Source of the DNA: Dissophora ornata
Lineage: Eukaryota > Mortierellomycota > Mortierellomycetes > Mortierellales > Mortierellaceae
Assembly (NCBI GenBank): GCA_025201705.1
Contig: MU616789.1
Span: 1-42,074, forward strand
Length of the DNA: 42,074 bases
Direction of reading: 5' to 3'
Made by a program: the position numbers and the translations under genes. Below the pieces are notes generated by a model. It saw only the letters and a list, made by a program, of their open reading frames with translations, did not search any database and was not told the origin of the DNA. Below are positions 11,929-23,321 of the stretch, piece after piece. The stretch's first letter is position 1, and each line of letters opens with the position of its first letter.

Positions 11929-14115
11929 TCAATCCTCGCGGTCCTCTCCAGTGTCGCCATAGCCAACCCAAGTGCACACCTCCAGTTCTGGTCGCTGCAT
12001 TTGCAAATTGCGGATATAATCTTCGCCCACATCAAATGTATCCTCGCTTCCAAACTCAACCCTCTTTAGTTTTGGGTGTCGCTTCCGGTTTGCAAGCTCG
12101 GCTGTAATGGCCTCGTCCAGAATCGAGTGCGGGAACCAGATCGAGATAGATTCGAGAGCAGATGGATATTCTGGAGCATCCGATAACGACTGTTGCTGCC
12201 GGTGTAGCTGTTGCAGTGAATGTTGTAAGTTATTGCCAACTGCAGCATTGATATCGGAATTTGAAGATGCTGATGCTGAGGACGAGAGCGTGACTAGGGC
12301 AGAGGAAGAACTTGAGTTCGAACTAGACATGGTGGACGAACCGACGGTCGCGGCCGTTGACGAGATTGAGGGTGCATCTGTCATATAAGACGACTTTGTA
12401 AACGCCCCTGACGGGAAATCTGCCAACGCGCCTGCCCCACTGTTGCCACTCAATGAACCCAAATCATTTCCAAGCCTTCCCGTTGCTCCTTCTTCCCTTT
12501 CCTCCTTAGGCACACTTTCTAACCTCTTCAATAACCTCAGTACATCTTCTGAAGATACTGCAGTTCGATGCGACTGTGTTGCATGCAGTGTCAGCTCTTT
12601 AAGTCCCGGACAGATCTTACCCACCGAATCCAAGACTCCTGTTTGTAGAGGGTTCCCTTGCCAACACTGTGTCAGATGCAAGGACTTCAAGTGTGGTAAC
12701 GAATGTTGGATCATGGCGAGAAGGTATTGCGGGGATAGCGTGGAGTCGACGAACTGGAGGCTGTGGATCTTGGACTGGGGCGTGAGATAGCTCTTGATGG
12801 GTACTGGCGGTACCGTCGTTACTGTGACTGCAGGAATAGGAGGGGCGGCTGTGTTACTAACGTAAAAAGTTGGCGGCAGCTGAGCACTCGTGGTTGCATT
12901 TAGACTACTAGCTCCACCACCTAGTACAGTTTCTGCCGCAACGGGTGGCTCTACGCCCATACTTCCGGCTTCCTTCCTCTCTTCCCATTGCCTGTGATCG
13001 CTTACGCCCTGTTGCCTCTGCTCATTGAACCCCTTCACGTCAAACTTTGGTAACCTAGGCCTTAGGTCCGTCGGTGCACCCAAAACCGAGACTGGGTGGA
13101 ATCCGGAAAACCACAGCTTTTCCAATTTTGGACATGAATTCGCTAAGAGAGTCAGTAGTCGGCTGCTCTGTAATGTCGTCGATGCCATGACGGTTTCTTC
13201 ATCTGCATCTTGCAGCCCCGCACGTGCGTTTGGCAAGCGGTTATAAGGGTTGATATGGACCGAGTGGCTATGGGAATGTTGGTGACGACTGGCAGGAGAT
13301 GATGCTGAAGAGGCTGAGGTGTGCATTAGCGGTGCTGGCACAGAGGAGAGGTTATTGCCATCACCCGGTGGCTCCATGATATCAACATCGTTGCATGACG
13401 AGGCAATGGCGCCTTGGATCAACAGGTCCCCCGTGGGTATAGCAGATTGTATTGAGAAGGACCGGAGTTCGGAGCAACATGGGATAATCTCCAACAGATC
13501 TCGGATCATGTCTATGCTTGACAAGGACACATGGAGCGAGTGGATCATGGAATGGTACGGTAGCAATGTCGGCCATGGGTATGAGTTGCGCCGTGCAGCA
13601 GGCATAGGTCTATCCTTTTGAACTTCTGTTGTTTGATCCAAAGTCGGCGACAACCCTGTGATGCCATTATTTGCACCCACCATGCGCGTCGTATTCGGAG
13701 CTACCGAATTGGCGCTATTCTCCCCTGCAACTGCGATTGATTGTTCCATGGCACCCTCCGGCAACGGCAGTACACTTCGCGTGATCAGAAAGACAATCCG
13801 GCTCGCCTTCGCCGTAAAATGTACTTCTTGCCATATCTTGGGCGCTACGATTTGGGCCCAGGTCCAGTTGAGTGTGAGAACTTTGGTCAAGTCCCGGTTG
13901 TCGAGGTAGTTGACAATCAATTGGATAATTTCTGGAGGTACTGTTCCTGCCTTGCCAGCGGACGCAATTAGTGTGCTATCTATCCCTGTCCCTAAACCTC
14001 GCTCTGCGGTTCTTTGAGAGCCAAGGTCTGGCTCCTGTTGGCTTGTCAACAGGGCAGCTGCACTGTCGAGGGCTATACCCGTGCTTGTGTGAATGAGATC
14101 CGACAAGGCATTCAT
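11929..14115 (-). CDS. F-box protein, probably with leucine-rich-repeat-like C-terminal part
   Basis: Single-exon 728-aa ORF. An F-box-like segment lies at about residues 57-102 (VPPEIIQLIVNYLDNRDLTK followed by a Trp-containing helix), which in this family binds Skp1 in SCF ubiquitin ligases. The remaining sequence has short leucine-rich pieces such as IHSLQFVDSTLSPQYLLAMI and LKELTLHATQ that resemble irregular LRRs, interrupted by long Ser/Gly/Ala-rich disordered loops (about 260-300 and 550-640). Substrate unknown. Proteins of this layout are very abundant in Mortierella-like fungi, so the exact orthologue cannot be told. It is convergent with RRP5 and divergent from PRP2, sharing the short promoter at 14116-14306. 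Confidence 0.85.
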   Translation of the reverse strand: MNALSDLIHTSTGIALDSAAALLTSQQEPDLGSQRTAERGLGTGIDSTLIASAGKAGTVPPEIIQLIVNYLDNRDLTKVLTLNWTWAQIVAPKIWQEVHFTAKASRIVFLITRSVLPLPEGAMEQSIAVAGENSANSVAPNTTRMVGANNGITGLSPTLDQTTEVQKDRPMPAARRNSYPWPTLLPYHSMIHSLHVSLSSIDMIRDLLEIIPCCSELRSFSIQSAIPTGDLLIQGAIASSCNDVDIMEPPGDGNNLSSVPAPLMHTSASSASSPASRHQHSHSHSVHINPYNRLPNARAGLQDADEETVMASTTLQSSRLLTLLANSCPKLEKLWFSGFHPVSVLGAPTDLRPRLPKFDVKGFNEQRQQGVSDHRQWEERKEAGSMGVEPPVAAETVLGGGASSLNATTSAQLPPTFYVSNTAAPPIPAVTVTTVPPVPIKSYLTPQSKIHSLQFVDSTLSPQYLLAMIQHSLPHLKSLHLTQCWQGNPLQTGVLDSVGKICPGLKELTLHATQSHRTAVSSEDVLRLLKRLESVPKEEREEGATGRLGNDLGSLSGNSGAGALADFPSGAFTKSSYMTDAPSISSTAATVGSSTMSSSNSSSSSALVTLSSSASASSNSDINAAVGNNLQHSLQQLHRQQQSLSDAPEYPSALESISIWFPHSILDEAITAELANRKRHPKLKRVEFGSEDTFDVGEDYIRNLQMQRPELEVCTWVGYGDTGEDRED

Positions 14116-14306
14116 GATTTGTATCTTTTTAAATGGAGGTCAGACGTTGTTAGTGGAGTAGGAGCAAAAAGTGCTGCGCGCCAGCACCGCCACGATTGTA
14201 AACCCCGTGACGTCGATTGGAACGAGCTCCGCCTCATACAACCAGGTCGTGAACGGATCACTTTACACCACCTTCAACATTCTTCAAGACAAATACTGTA
14301 ATCAGC
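14116..14306. promoter_or_regulatory. Bidirectional promoter with CRE-like site and inverted CCAAT box
   Basis: Only 191 bp lie between the F-box gene start (minus) and the PRP2 start (plus). It contains TGACGTCG at 14208-14215, one base from the ATF/CREB consensus, followed directly by ATTGG (14216-14220, an inverted CCAAT). The motifs are seen; use by a bZIP or Hap factor is inference. Confidence 0.4.
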
Positions 14307-17300
14307 ATGGACATGCAAGACCTCAAGCGATGGGTGTCGGACACTTCCATCAAGGTACTAACATTTACCCCAAAGTTGCATTTGCTCGCTTCGCGCTGAT
14401 GCGTCTAAAGAGCAGCAACTAATCTTAATCAAACCACTAATGATCTCCAGGTTCTTGGAATGTCCGACAACAGCACAAGAGACTTTCTGATCGCATGCGG
14501 TGAGTCTAATCGTATCGCTGTATCCTTCTTTTGACATTATTCGTTTTTCTTGTTTCCAAAGCTTCTAATACTGACTTCATATCTCATATCCCGGAATAAT
14601 ATTAGCGCAAACCGCAAAGTCGCCCGCCGATCTGCTGCGGTCTCTTGAAGCAATGGACATACCTACCAATCCCAGCACGCAATCCTTCGCACAGGAGCTC
14701 TTCAAAAGGACACCAAGGGCTCAGACTCGGAAAACAGCATCAGCCACCAGCAGTGTTTCTGAAGCGGCTAAAAAGAAGAGGCAGGAGGAGGCCGCCGCCC
14801 TGAAGTTACTGGAGATGAACGACTCATATGGACTGTTGATCGATGAGGAGGACAAGCAGAAGGCTGAAAAGAAGAAGAGCAAGAAGAGCTCATCGTCATC
14901 AAAGGACAAGGACAAGGACAAGGATTCCGCAGAAAAGAAGCGCGAGAAGAAGATCCGAAGAAAGGATGACGACAAAGGGTGGGAGAGCGACGAGGAAGAG
15001 AAGGAGTACAAGAGGAAAAAACTAGAAGAACGGGAACGGGAATCTAGGCCTGCCAAAACTGAAGGTATGAAGCTGCCCTTTGCCCCAAGGCTCACCCGTA
15101 GTGCGAAACTTTTTTTCTTGTCATGATCTTGCATGCTGACGCTAGTTTACGGAAAAACTTGATGTCTCTTGTAGAAGAACTTGAGGAAGAGAGGTTAGAG
15201 CAGGAACGTGAAGAAAATCTCCGGGAGCGAGACGAATTTGCAAACCGACTGAAAATTAGAGATGAGAGCAAAACGAAAAAGCTAGTCGAGGATCGCTCGT
15301 CAAAAACAGACTCGCGCAGGAATCTTGCAGACAACCCTGAGGCTAGAAAAGCTGCTCTGCCGTCTCTCCGAGAAAGAGCACGTCAGGAGTATCTGGCTAA
15401 ACGCGAGGAGATTCAAATAGAAAAGCTCAGGATGCAGATCCGAGACGAGGAGCAGCTATTCGATCTTAACGAACTGACCAAGAAGGAGCGCGAGGATCTA
15501 GAGTACAAGAAAGAGCTTCTGCGACTGGCTGAGGAGCGTATGAACATCAATGATACGTACGATGGATATCACATGCCCGAGGATTATATCACGGAAAAAG
15601 GCAAGGTGGATAAGAAAAAGAAGCATGACGCGCTCTACAGGAGGTATGAGGACGAACCCGGGGATAAGTTTGTCTCTGAGCAAGATCAATGGGAGGAGCA
15701 GCAAGCTAAAGCATCAAGGCAGCACGCTACCCGTAGGGCGGAACTTAAAGAGGGCGAGGAAATGGATTACGAGTACGTTTTTGAAGAACAGAACATTGAC
15801 TTTATCATCGAGAAACAGCAAGAGACCAAGGAGAGGGAAGCAGAGGAAATCCAGGAGAGAATCACGGAGCTAGAGCGTAAGGAGATGTCGATCAAACAGG
15901 TCCGCGAGTCATTGCCCGTTTATCAGTACCGACAGTTGCTGTTGGATGCAATTGAAGAGCATCAAGTGCTGGTTGTGGTGGGTGAGACTGGATCTGGAAA
16001 GACGACACAGTTACCCCAGTATTTGTACGAAGCAGGATACACCAAAGGCGGAAAGAAGATTGGATGCACTCAGCCACGTCGTGTTGCCGCCATGAGTGTT
16101 GCTGCGCGTGTCGCGGATGAGATGGGTGTCAAATTAGGTTATGAGGTCGGTTACTCGATTCGATTCGAAGACTGCACGAGTGAAAAGACTGTCATGAAGT
16201 ACATGACAGATGGAATGTTGCTTCGTGAGTTCATGAGCGAGCCCGATCTGGCTGGATATAGCTGCATTATCATCGACGAGGCCCACGAGAGAACACTGCA
16301 CACAGACATCTTGCTTGGGTTGGTCAAGGATATCGCACGTCTTAGGACGGATCTGAAAGTGCTAATCTCCAGCGCGACTATGGATGCGGAAAAATTTTCA
16401 GAGTACTTTGACGACGCTCCTATTTTGAACATTCCCGGTCGACCTTACCCTGTCGAGGTCCACTACACCGCCTCACCCGAGGCCAATTATCTGGCGGCAG
16501 CCATCACAACAATCATGCAGATCCACATCTCACAAGGACCCGGCGACATTTTGGTATTCTTGACTGGTCAGGACGAGATCGACAACGCGGCCGAAAACCT
16601 GCAGCAGACATGCCGAGTATTAGGAGACAGGATCCAAGAGCTGATGGTTTGTCCCATCTACTCGTCACTGCCATCGGACATGCAGGGCAAGATTTTCGAG
16701 CCCACACCGGAAGGGTCCCGTAAAGTCGTTTTAGCCACCAACATTGCAGAAACGTCCATTACGATCGATGGTGTCAAGTTTGTTATTGACCCTGGCTTTT
16801 CAAAAATGCTGAGCTTTAACCCCAAGACTGGCATGGAGTCATTGGTCGTCACTCCGTGTTCACGAGCATCCGCTAATCAGAGAAAAGGAAGAGCAGGGCG
16901 CGTCGGGCCTGGAAAGTGCTTCCGCTTGTATACACAATGGGCGTACTACAACGAGTTGGACGAAAACACAGTTCCAGAGATTCAGAGAATCAATTTGAAC
17001 TCTGTTGTCTTGAGTCTCAAGTCGCTCGGCATCAACGATATTCTGGGGTTTGAGTTCATGGACCCCCCGCCAGCAGAAACATTGATGAGGGCACTGGAGC
17101 AGCTCTATGCACTAGGAGCATTGAATGATAAAGGACAGCTGACAAAGTTGGGGCGACGCATGGCTGAGTTCCCAGGTGACCCCATGCTGGCGAAAACTCT
17201 TATTATGGCAGAGAAATATCATTGCACTGAGGAGATTGCGTCTATTGTCGCCATGCTTTCAGTTCAGAACGCCGTCTTTTACCGACCCAAGGACAAGAAA

Positions 17301-17956
17301 TTGCATGCAGACAAGGCCCGACAGAACTTGACGAAACCTGGAGGCGACCACTTGACACTTTTGAACATCTGGGACCAATGGGTCGAATCCAACTACTCGA
17401 TCCAGTGGTGCTACGAGAATTTCCTCCAGCATCGATCCATGTCGAAAGCGCGCGATATCCGCGATCAGATGGTTGGATTGATGGAGAGGACCGAGGTTCC
17501 CATGGTGTCGAACCCGAACCCGGCGGATACGGCACCGATTCGAAAGGCGATAACGTCTGGATTCTTTTACAATGCGGCAAAGCTCACTCGGTCGGGTGAC
17601 TCGTACAGGACAGTCAAGAGCAACCAAACGGTGTTGATCCACCCCAGTAGCTCGCTTTATCAGGTCAACCCTAAATGGGTTGTGTATTTCGAGTTGGTAA
17701 TGACCAGCAAAGAGTTTATGAGAGTCGTCATGGAGATTGAGAGCAACTGGCTGACAGAAGGTAAGAGATCGCTTAATCCTTTGAATTGCATTATAGAGTA
17801 TCTTGCCGTGCTAAACCCCTGTGGCTAACTGAATTTGCTCTGCCTTATCCAAAACTAGTCGCGCCGCACTACTACAAGGACAAAGATCTGGACGATGACA
17901 GCAAGAAAAAGATGCCCAAAGGACAAGGCATGGCCAAGCTCACACAGCCGCAGTAG
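14307..17956 (+). CDS. PRP2: Pre-mRNA-splicing DEAH-box ATPase PRP2/DHX16
   Basis: Spliceosomal RNA-dependent ATPase that remodels the activated spliceosome before the first transesterification. Exons: 14307-14354, 14451-14499, 14606-15064, 15175-17760, 17859-17956; frame closes to 1079 aa, near human DHX16 size. The N-terminus (LKRWVSD, then VLGMSDNSTRDFLIACAQTA) matches the DHX16 N-terminal region rather than DHX8 or DHX15. A Lys/Glu/Arg-rich coiled segment (about 60-430) precedes the helicase core: motif I GETGSGKTTQ (about residue 455), Ia TQPRRVAA, II DEAH, III SAT, V TNIAETSITI and VI QRKGRAGRVG. Winged-helix, ratchet and OB-fold regions follow, ending with EVAPHYYKDKDL and a basic tail in the last exon. 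Two very short 5' exons (48 and 49 nt) are notable. Identification is firm. Confidence 0.95.
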
Positions 17957-18840
17957 CTCTTTCAGAGCGGCACTTGTTAAGGCCCGTTGTACCCATGTAC
18001 ACAGTAGATCTATGCGGCTCCACTTACCATGTAATAAAAAAAAGACCATCAAAGATGAAGCACGAGCCACTTGTTCTTTGCTACAGCCCCGTTCTCCAAA
18101 TTGAAAAAAAAGACCATCAAAGATGAAGCACGAGCCGCTTGTTCTTTACTACAGCCCCGTTCTCGAAATTGCAATGACAGCACAAACACCCAAACATTTC
18201 TTTGAGGTGCATTCTACCATCAAGCAACTGAAAAAAGAGTACGTGTCCGCCATTCTAATACGACAGGAACATGCCCTGACAAACTTGGTGGCAACGGTCC
18301 TTAGTCGACCTGTACTCGTTGGTCAGTCAATGAAGGGATAGAGGACGCCATGGCCAGATATCAACTCAGGCACGAGACATCCAGACCTGTTTCACTTATA
18401 TTCATCAAAGTGCAGAGAATAAATTGAAAGGCTATTTCGGGTGCGGCGAGGACAAGCGTCGATCAGGCAACACGGTAAAATTTTGTCGCGGTACGACAGA
18501 CAAATACGCAGCTCGCAAAAAGGCGAGACAAATGCACAAACAGCCTAAATAAGGGTTTCTTTCTCCTCTGCTGCAATGCTGCTGTCTCTCTCTCTTTGTG
18601 AAGCAAACAATCAAAAGCCACGGGCCTCTTTGCGTATGAGTTCTGCATAGAGACCTCGATTCGGATAAAGCCGTCGATCTTTTACCAAATAAAGCAGCCA
18701 ATTCAAGTGGAGCACGAGCGAACTTTTCAAGACAAAAGCAAAAGTATTTAATAATGTAAGCTATTTAGGTTTTACAATAATGGAAAAGTGGATTGTGCTA
18801 AACCATTCACCAAGGAACGTCTCCTGACTTCCTCTGTCTA
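17957..18840. other. Intergenic region between PRP2 and MCM1 genes
   Basis: This holds the 3' flanks of two convergent genes. An AATAAA-like A-rich signal lies near 18032. A 68-bp tandem duplication occupies 18036-18171. A 72-codon plus-strand ORF at 18123-18341 begins inside the second copy and has no recognisable domain; it may be chance. The remainder shows nothing I can name. Confidence 0.5.
18036..18171. repeat. 68-bp tandem duplication, two copies
   Basis: Two head-to-tail copies (18036-18103 and 18104-18171) each start with eight A bases followed by GACCATCAAAGATGAAGC and end with AAATTG. They differ at only a few positions. The array lies about 80 bp after the PRP2 stop, so it probably falls in the 3' UTR or terminator region. 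Confidence 0.9.
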
Positions 18841-20005
18841 TCAATTGTCGCCTTTACGTCCTCCCTTTGATGGTACGGCTGTTTGAGAGTTTGATGTCAA
18901 GGCCGGCGATTGCCCTTGTTGGGACCAATGTTGACTACCATATCCCTGTTGCGCATTCGTTGCGTTCGGATAGGTTGGCATGTTATAGTTGCCGTAGTTA
19001 GAAGCAAAGGGGTAAGTTGGGTAACCACCAATGGCGGACGAACCTCCATATCCTCCTTGCTGCTGAGACGGCTGTTGCTGATAGGGAAACTGCTGCTGCT
19101 GTTGCTGGGGTGATGCCTGCGAAGGTGATCCCTGTGCTTGTGACGCTGACCCTCCTGTGCCCTGCGGACTTGCTCCTGAACGGTCATCGTACTCGGAATT
19201 GGGCACCGGCTCGGGTGAATCTGCGTCTGCGGCAGCGTTGTCCTAGAAGAATTTGATGGACAGAGATCGAAATGATTAGATTCTGCTGCGTGGCGGGGTG
19301 ACGGACATGGATAGATCTCGGGTGGGTCAACCATACCGGCGAGGACTCGTTGTCAGGCGCATGTAAGCAGGCCTGGATCAAATTCTTGCCGTCGGCCTTT
19401 GTGACGAGAGGCTGGAGCTTGGGCGTGGTGAAGGTGTAGACAAGACCCGTTTCTGAGACAACGAGAAGGAGGACCTGTGTTCCTGTGAGCGTGCTGAGCT
19501 CGTAAGCCTAATGATGCAGACAAATGAAATGTGTCAGTCTGTTTGCCAGCATGTACTCCAATTTGTGTACACCTCTTTCGTGTGAGACACTCTCTGCACA
19601 AATCGAGGATTTCCGGGACCGGCAGGGTGGATCGGCTGATCCCTCCATACTGCACCGAATGCTTCCGGGAGGAGACAGGCACACTGGGGGAACCATCCAA
19701 TCAACCATCCATCAGATTATGATATGTCTCACCTTTTTCATGATGCCAGATTTGCGCTTGGAGAAGGTGATATGGCGCCTGCTCTTGTCCTGGATATATT
19801 CAATCTTGATCTTGCGGCGGCCTGCCCGCTTCTTGGGTGTTTCGTCATCGTCGTCGTCTTCGTCGTCGTCGTCGTCCCCATCTCCGTTGTCATGCTTGAA
19901 CTTTTTGTCGGTATGGTCGTCATTGTTGTTTGAGCCGCCCTCGCCGTTCCCGGTGCTGGAGGTCGGACTGGCCAAGGCTTGGGCGTGATTCCTCTTCGAG
20001 CTCAT
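18841..20005 (-). CDS. MCM1: MADS-box transcription factor, Mcm1/SRF type
   Basis: SRF-type MADS factor; Mcm1 relatives bind CC(A/T)6GG-like boxes with partner proteins and control cell-cycle, mating and metabolic genes. Three exons: 20005-19733, 19507-19337, 19242-18841; frame closes to 281 aa. An acidic run (about residues 42-55, Asp/Glu only) precedes the MADS domain at about 58-115, recognisable by GRRKIKIEYIQDKSRRHITF and, across the first intron, GIMKK/AYELSTLTGTQVLLL. The following VYTFTTPKLQPLVTKADGKN and NLIQACLHAPD match the Mcm1/SRF extension closely. The tail is Gln/Gly/Tyr/Pro-rich, a likely activation domain. The start was chosen as the first ATG of the frame. Family assignment is firm; orthology to Mcm1 rather than another SRF copy is likely. 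Confidence 0.94.
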
Positions 20006-21165
20006 TCTGTCTGTTGAGTAAAGTCCTTTGGTATGATGGGAGGAGTGAGAGGTCCTTTGATGCGGTGGGAGGGGTGAGTGTCTGCGGTAGGAAATTGGTC
20101 AATGCGGAGGGGTGCTTTGGGTCGGCCCTGGGTGAATATTTTTGGGGACAGTCTAGAATTGCAATAGGATTGAAGGTTTGACGGTTTCCTTTTTATACAA
20201 ATTGGGAAGTTGTTTCCAGCAAAAAGGCGCATGCTCTGCAGGTTGTCTCTCTTCTCCCACGCGTCGGGAACTCTTCTCCTCTTTTGGTCGATTGTTCCGA
20301 CCCCCCAAGCGTGCTTCTGTCTCACCCCAAGCGCAAATAAAGCGACTTATTGTGTGCAGCAGCGTTCAAGATGCAGGACAGGGCGATGGTATTTTGAAAA
20401 ATCGAAAATAGCTGGGACGAGTGGCGTAACGGTACTGAATTGCTATTAGCAATTGGCCATTGTCCAGGGCAAGAGGGCGACTGAAATAGGATATTGATCA
20501 AAAAGAATATTCAGAAGTGTTCCTGCCCCAGCTCACGTTTTTCTCGACCCGAGGGCCAAGTAGCAAATCACCATCCACACAAACAGACGCTCACAGACGC
20601 CTGCCGTCAATAAAGTGCCCCCACCATTCAGTGCCACGCCATGTTCTTTCCAATGACGCAATGGCAATGCACATGTCGATGGAGAAAAACGACACAAAGA
20701 CAACGAAGACACTTTACACTTTGCACTGTGCATGTATTTGCTGCCACACCTCCATCCTGTCACTGGATTGTGCCTGTGTACATGTTTGTTGTGTCGTGTG
20801 GTGCGAATGTATGAGTGTATGAGAGGGATCTTGCCAGGCCCACCAGCAGCTTTTTTTTTTTTTTTTTTTTTGGAGCTCTCAAGATGTTCGTTCTCATGCA
20901 AATGAGCAGGCAGACGATGGCTGGTAGGAATTGAGGGAGTAACCTGCCAAATGAAGCTTTGGTTCCCCGAATCCATCTACTTTGGGAATCGTACTTACTC
21001 GTTATGTAACGGTATTAACAAAACGTTGCTGTGTGTTGTTCGTGTTGCGTAGAGTGCGAAGAAAGAATGAACGTTATCGCCGTGAAAGGAAGGAAGAAAA
21101 TCTTTTTATTTCCTCCTGTAGTGCTTCACAAAGGGCACGTGACAGCTGCCTACCAGCCCACGAAA
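20006..21165. other. Intergenic region upstream of the MADS gene
   Basis: It holds the MADS-gene promoter side and the 3' flank of the lectin gene. A T run of about 22 bases lies near 20851-20872. ORFs here (for example 20533-20976 minus) are low-complexity shadows without domains. I see no gene. Confidence 0.5.
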
Positions 21166-23321
21166 CTACACAAACTTCTTGTCATTCCGCTCCAGGCGCT
21201 TCTTGTACCAGCCGTACGCAGCCATGGCCACAACCTGCAGTAGAACCAAAAAGACCACGTACGACACCCATGAACTAGAGCTGACCAGTCGCGTCTGTGT
21301 CACCCGATGCTGGTATGACTGGCGAGACTGGGGAAGGGGACCCAGAAACACACACAAAAAAAGTTAGAGCGGCGCGACACGTCCGCACATTTGGTATCCA
21401 TCAATGACACGCAGACATATAAAAACTTACATCCATATCTTCCATCTTGTTGTTGAGATGGCGAAGTTCTTCTTTGAGAACCTTGGTGATATCAGGAGTA
21501 TCCCTCATTCCGCCTTGCTTCATAATGTGATCGACCAGCCCTTGGACCACGCTTTCCATCGCCTGCAGAGACGATGCCATGGAATTAATCTTTTGATTAA
21601 TATCGCTGAGACTCTCGGCAGTTGACTCTGGTGGCTGCATAGGAGCACCTAAGGACTCAAGCTTGTTATGAATAGTGTTGAGCGACTCAATGATCCTGAA
21701 CTGAGTATCCGCGACCGTTGCAGCCACTTGGGCCTACGGTGTATGGACCGACGAATAGCGAGTGATTTAGAATGATAGTTATCGAGTATAAACGATAGAG
21801 TCTCCGGCCTCTTGACTTTTACGTGCAACTTACCGCAGAAAGCGTAGTAGGTCCGTCGGTTTCCTCCCTGATCTTCTGCTCCTGCTCCTCGACAATCTTC
21901 TGAACCTCTTCGAACACCTGCTTGTCTCCCTCATCGACTTTCACTTCCTCTCCTTTTCTGATCATTTCTGCCTCGTGGGGTCTAAGATTTTTCTTTTTTT
22001 TTTTTTTTTTTTTTTTTTTTGTGGAAATTAGTGCTAGTTTAGTTCGGAGGGCCATTCATTTAAGTTTGCAATTGATGGATGTGTCAAAAATACCTCGGTT
22101 TTGGGAGGGGGATTGACCTCATATACTTCAAACGAAAGGAGATCATGGTCGTCAGGTGTTCCGGTCTCTGCAGACTCGGCCTGTTCGTTCGGGTGATAGG
22201 AGGACGAAGAATACATGTGAGGATTTGGTGGCCAGAATCCAATTTCCCGGTTTCAACAGAAATCACTCTTCATGTGAAAGCATACCGAAAATCCAAAGTA
22301 GTATCCGGCGGGGAGTGAGATATCCTTTTGCTCAAAGCAGGCGACCATCTTCGCTCCCTTGTGAAGCGTATCAACCGCCACCTTCAGAGTCTGACCAATG
22401 TAGGAGACGCGGACGACAACAGGTACAGGTGAGTTCTTGTAGTCGCGGACACATCCGCCAAAGCTGGCGCTGTTTTTGGTTGGATTTGACGGAAAGGTCT
22501 TTGTGCCGTCGTTCAGGATTCCATACATGATGGGATTGACTCTCTAAATATTCACCATAGGGGGTATGAGCGTCATAGCACACGTTGGTCAGCAAGAAAA
22601 ATAGAAGTGCCTCAGGATAGAGAACCGGACACAAGGCTCAGTCCCAAGTCCTCGACAACGAATTGGAGGTGGACAACGCAAAGCGCGCAAACGACTGCAT
22701 GGGAGTCCGTTTGCCTTTTGTTTGTCTGCAACTGATGTTGTGCACGCACCTGATTGGCTGGATCACTAGTATCCATGAAGATTCCCAAACCCTGCCACTG
22801 GTCCTTGCTGCCAAACACAGGCCCTTCAATTGCGCGGTCCTGCGTGTACCAGAATGCAAGTCCCTTGCCTCCAACATAGCTCTGGCCATGAGCCCGGAAC
22901 GAGTACTCGACCTCCCACTCCTTGTACTCATTGGCGCCTGACCGCCACACCGAGCCATAAAGACGCGGAATAGACGGCGAAAGACGAATAAAATCTAGGG
23001 CTACGAACGTGTCTAAGTATCGAAACGTTCACCGTAAAAGTCAGCAGCTGTTTGATTGTTTACTCAAGCTTTGGCGTTGGAGAGGAACGACGTTTTGCAC
23101 GAAAGAATAAAAAACCAAAACCACGTACTGCCATGGTGGCTCCAGAATGGGAGTGCGCCGTTGTACATGAAGGGCTTCTTCAGGGACTGCTTGTAGTCAT
23201 GGCGGCGATTCTTGAAAGGCAAGACAGCATCGTCAGAATGAGGGGGCTTTGGCTCCTCTCTTCCCCAGGCCAAGGCTGTTGTGAGAAACAGGATGGGTAC
23301 TAAAAGGACACTGGTCTTCAT
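21166..23321 (-). CDS. L-type lectin cargo receptor (ERGIC-53/VIP36/Emp47 family)
   Basis: Type I membrane lectin of the early secretory pathway, expected to bind glycoprotein cargo and cycle between ER and Golgi. Exons: 23321-23129, 23012-22750, 22543-22286, 22180-22094, 21971-21834, 21733-21431, 21327-21166; frame closes to 467 aa. Residues 1-18 form a signal peptide. The carbohydrate-recognition domain (about 35-260) shows PFWSHHG, VALDFIRLSPSIPRLYGSVW, GKGLAFWYTQD, GIFMDTSDP, YGILNDGT, GGCVRDYKN, and DDHDLLSFEVYEV, all typical of the family. A coiled-coil stalk (about 270-410) precedes one membrane helix (WVSYVVFLVLLQVVAMAAYG). The cytosolic tail is KKRLERNDKKFV, resembling the KKFF end of ERGIC-53. 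The intron before exon 5 contains a T tract on the plus strand (A-rich in the transcript), so that acceptor (CACGAG) is the least usual. Family firm; one-to-one orthologue not determined. Confidence 0.93.
21987..22020. repeat. Long poly-T tract inside lectin intron 4
   Basis: About 30 T residues, broken by one C, lie next to the exon 5 acceptor of the lectin gene. In the transcript this is a poly-A, not a polypyrimidine, tract. Confidence 0.85.

Noticed and set aside
18123..18341. 72-codon ORF after PRP2
   Set aside because: Starts inside a tandem duplication and has no recognisable domain; not strong enough to list as a gene.
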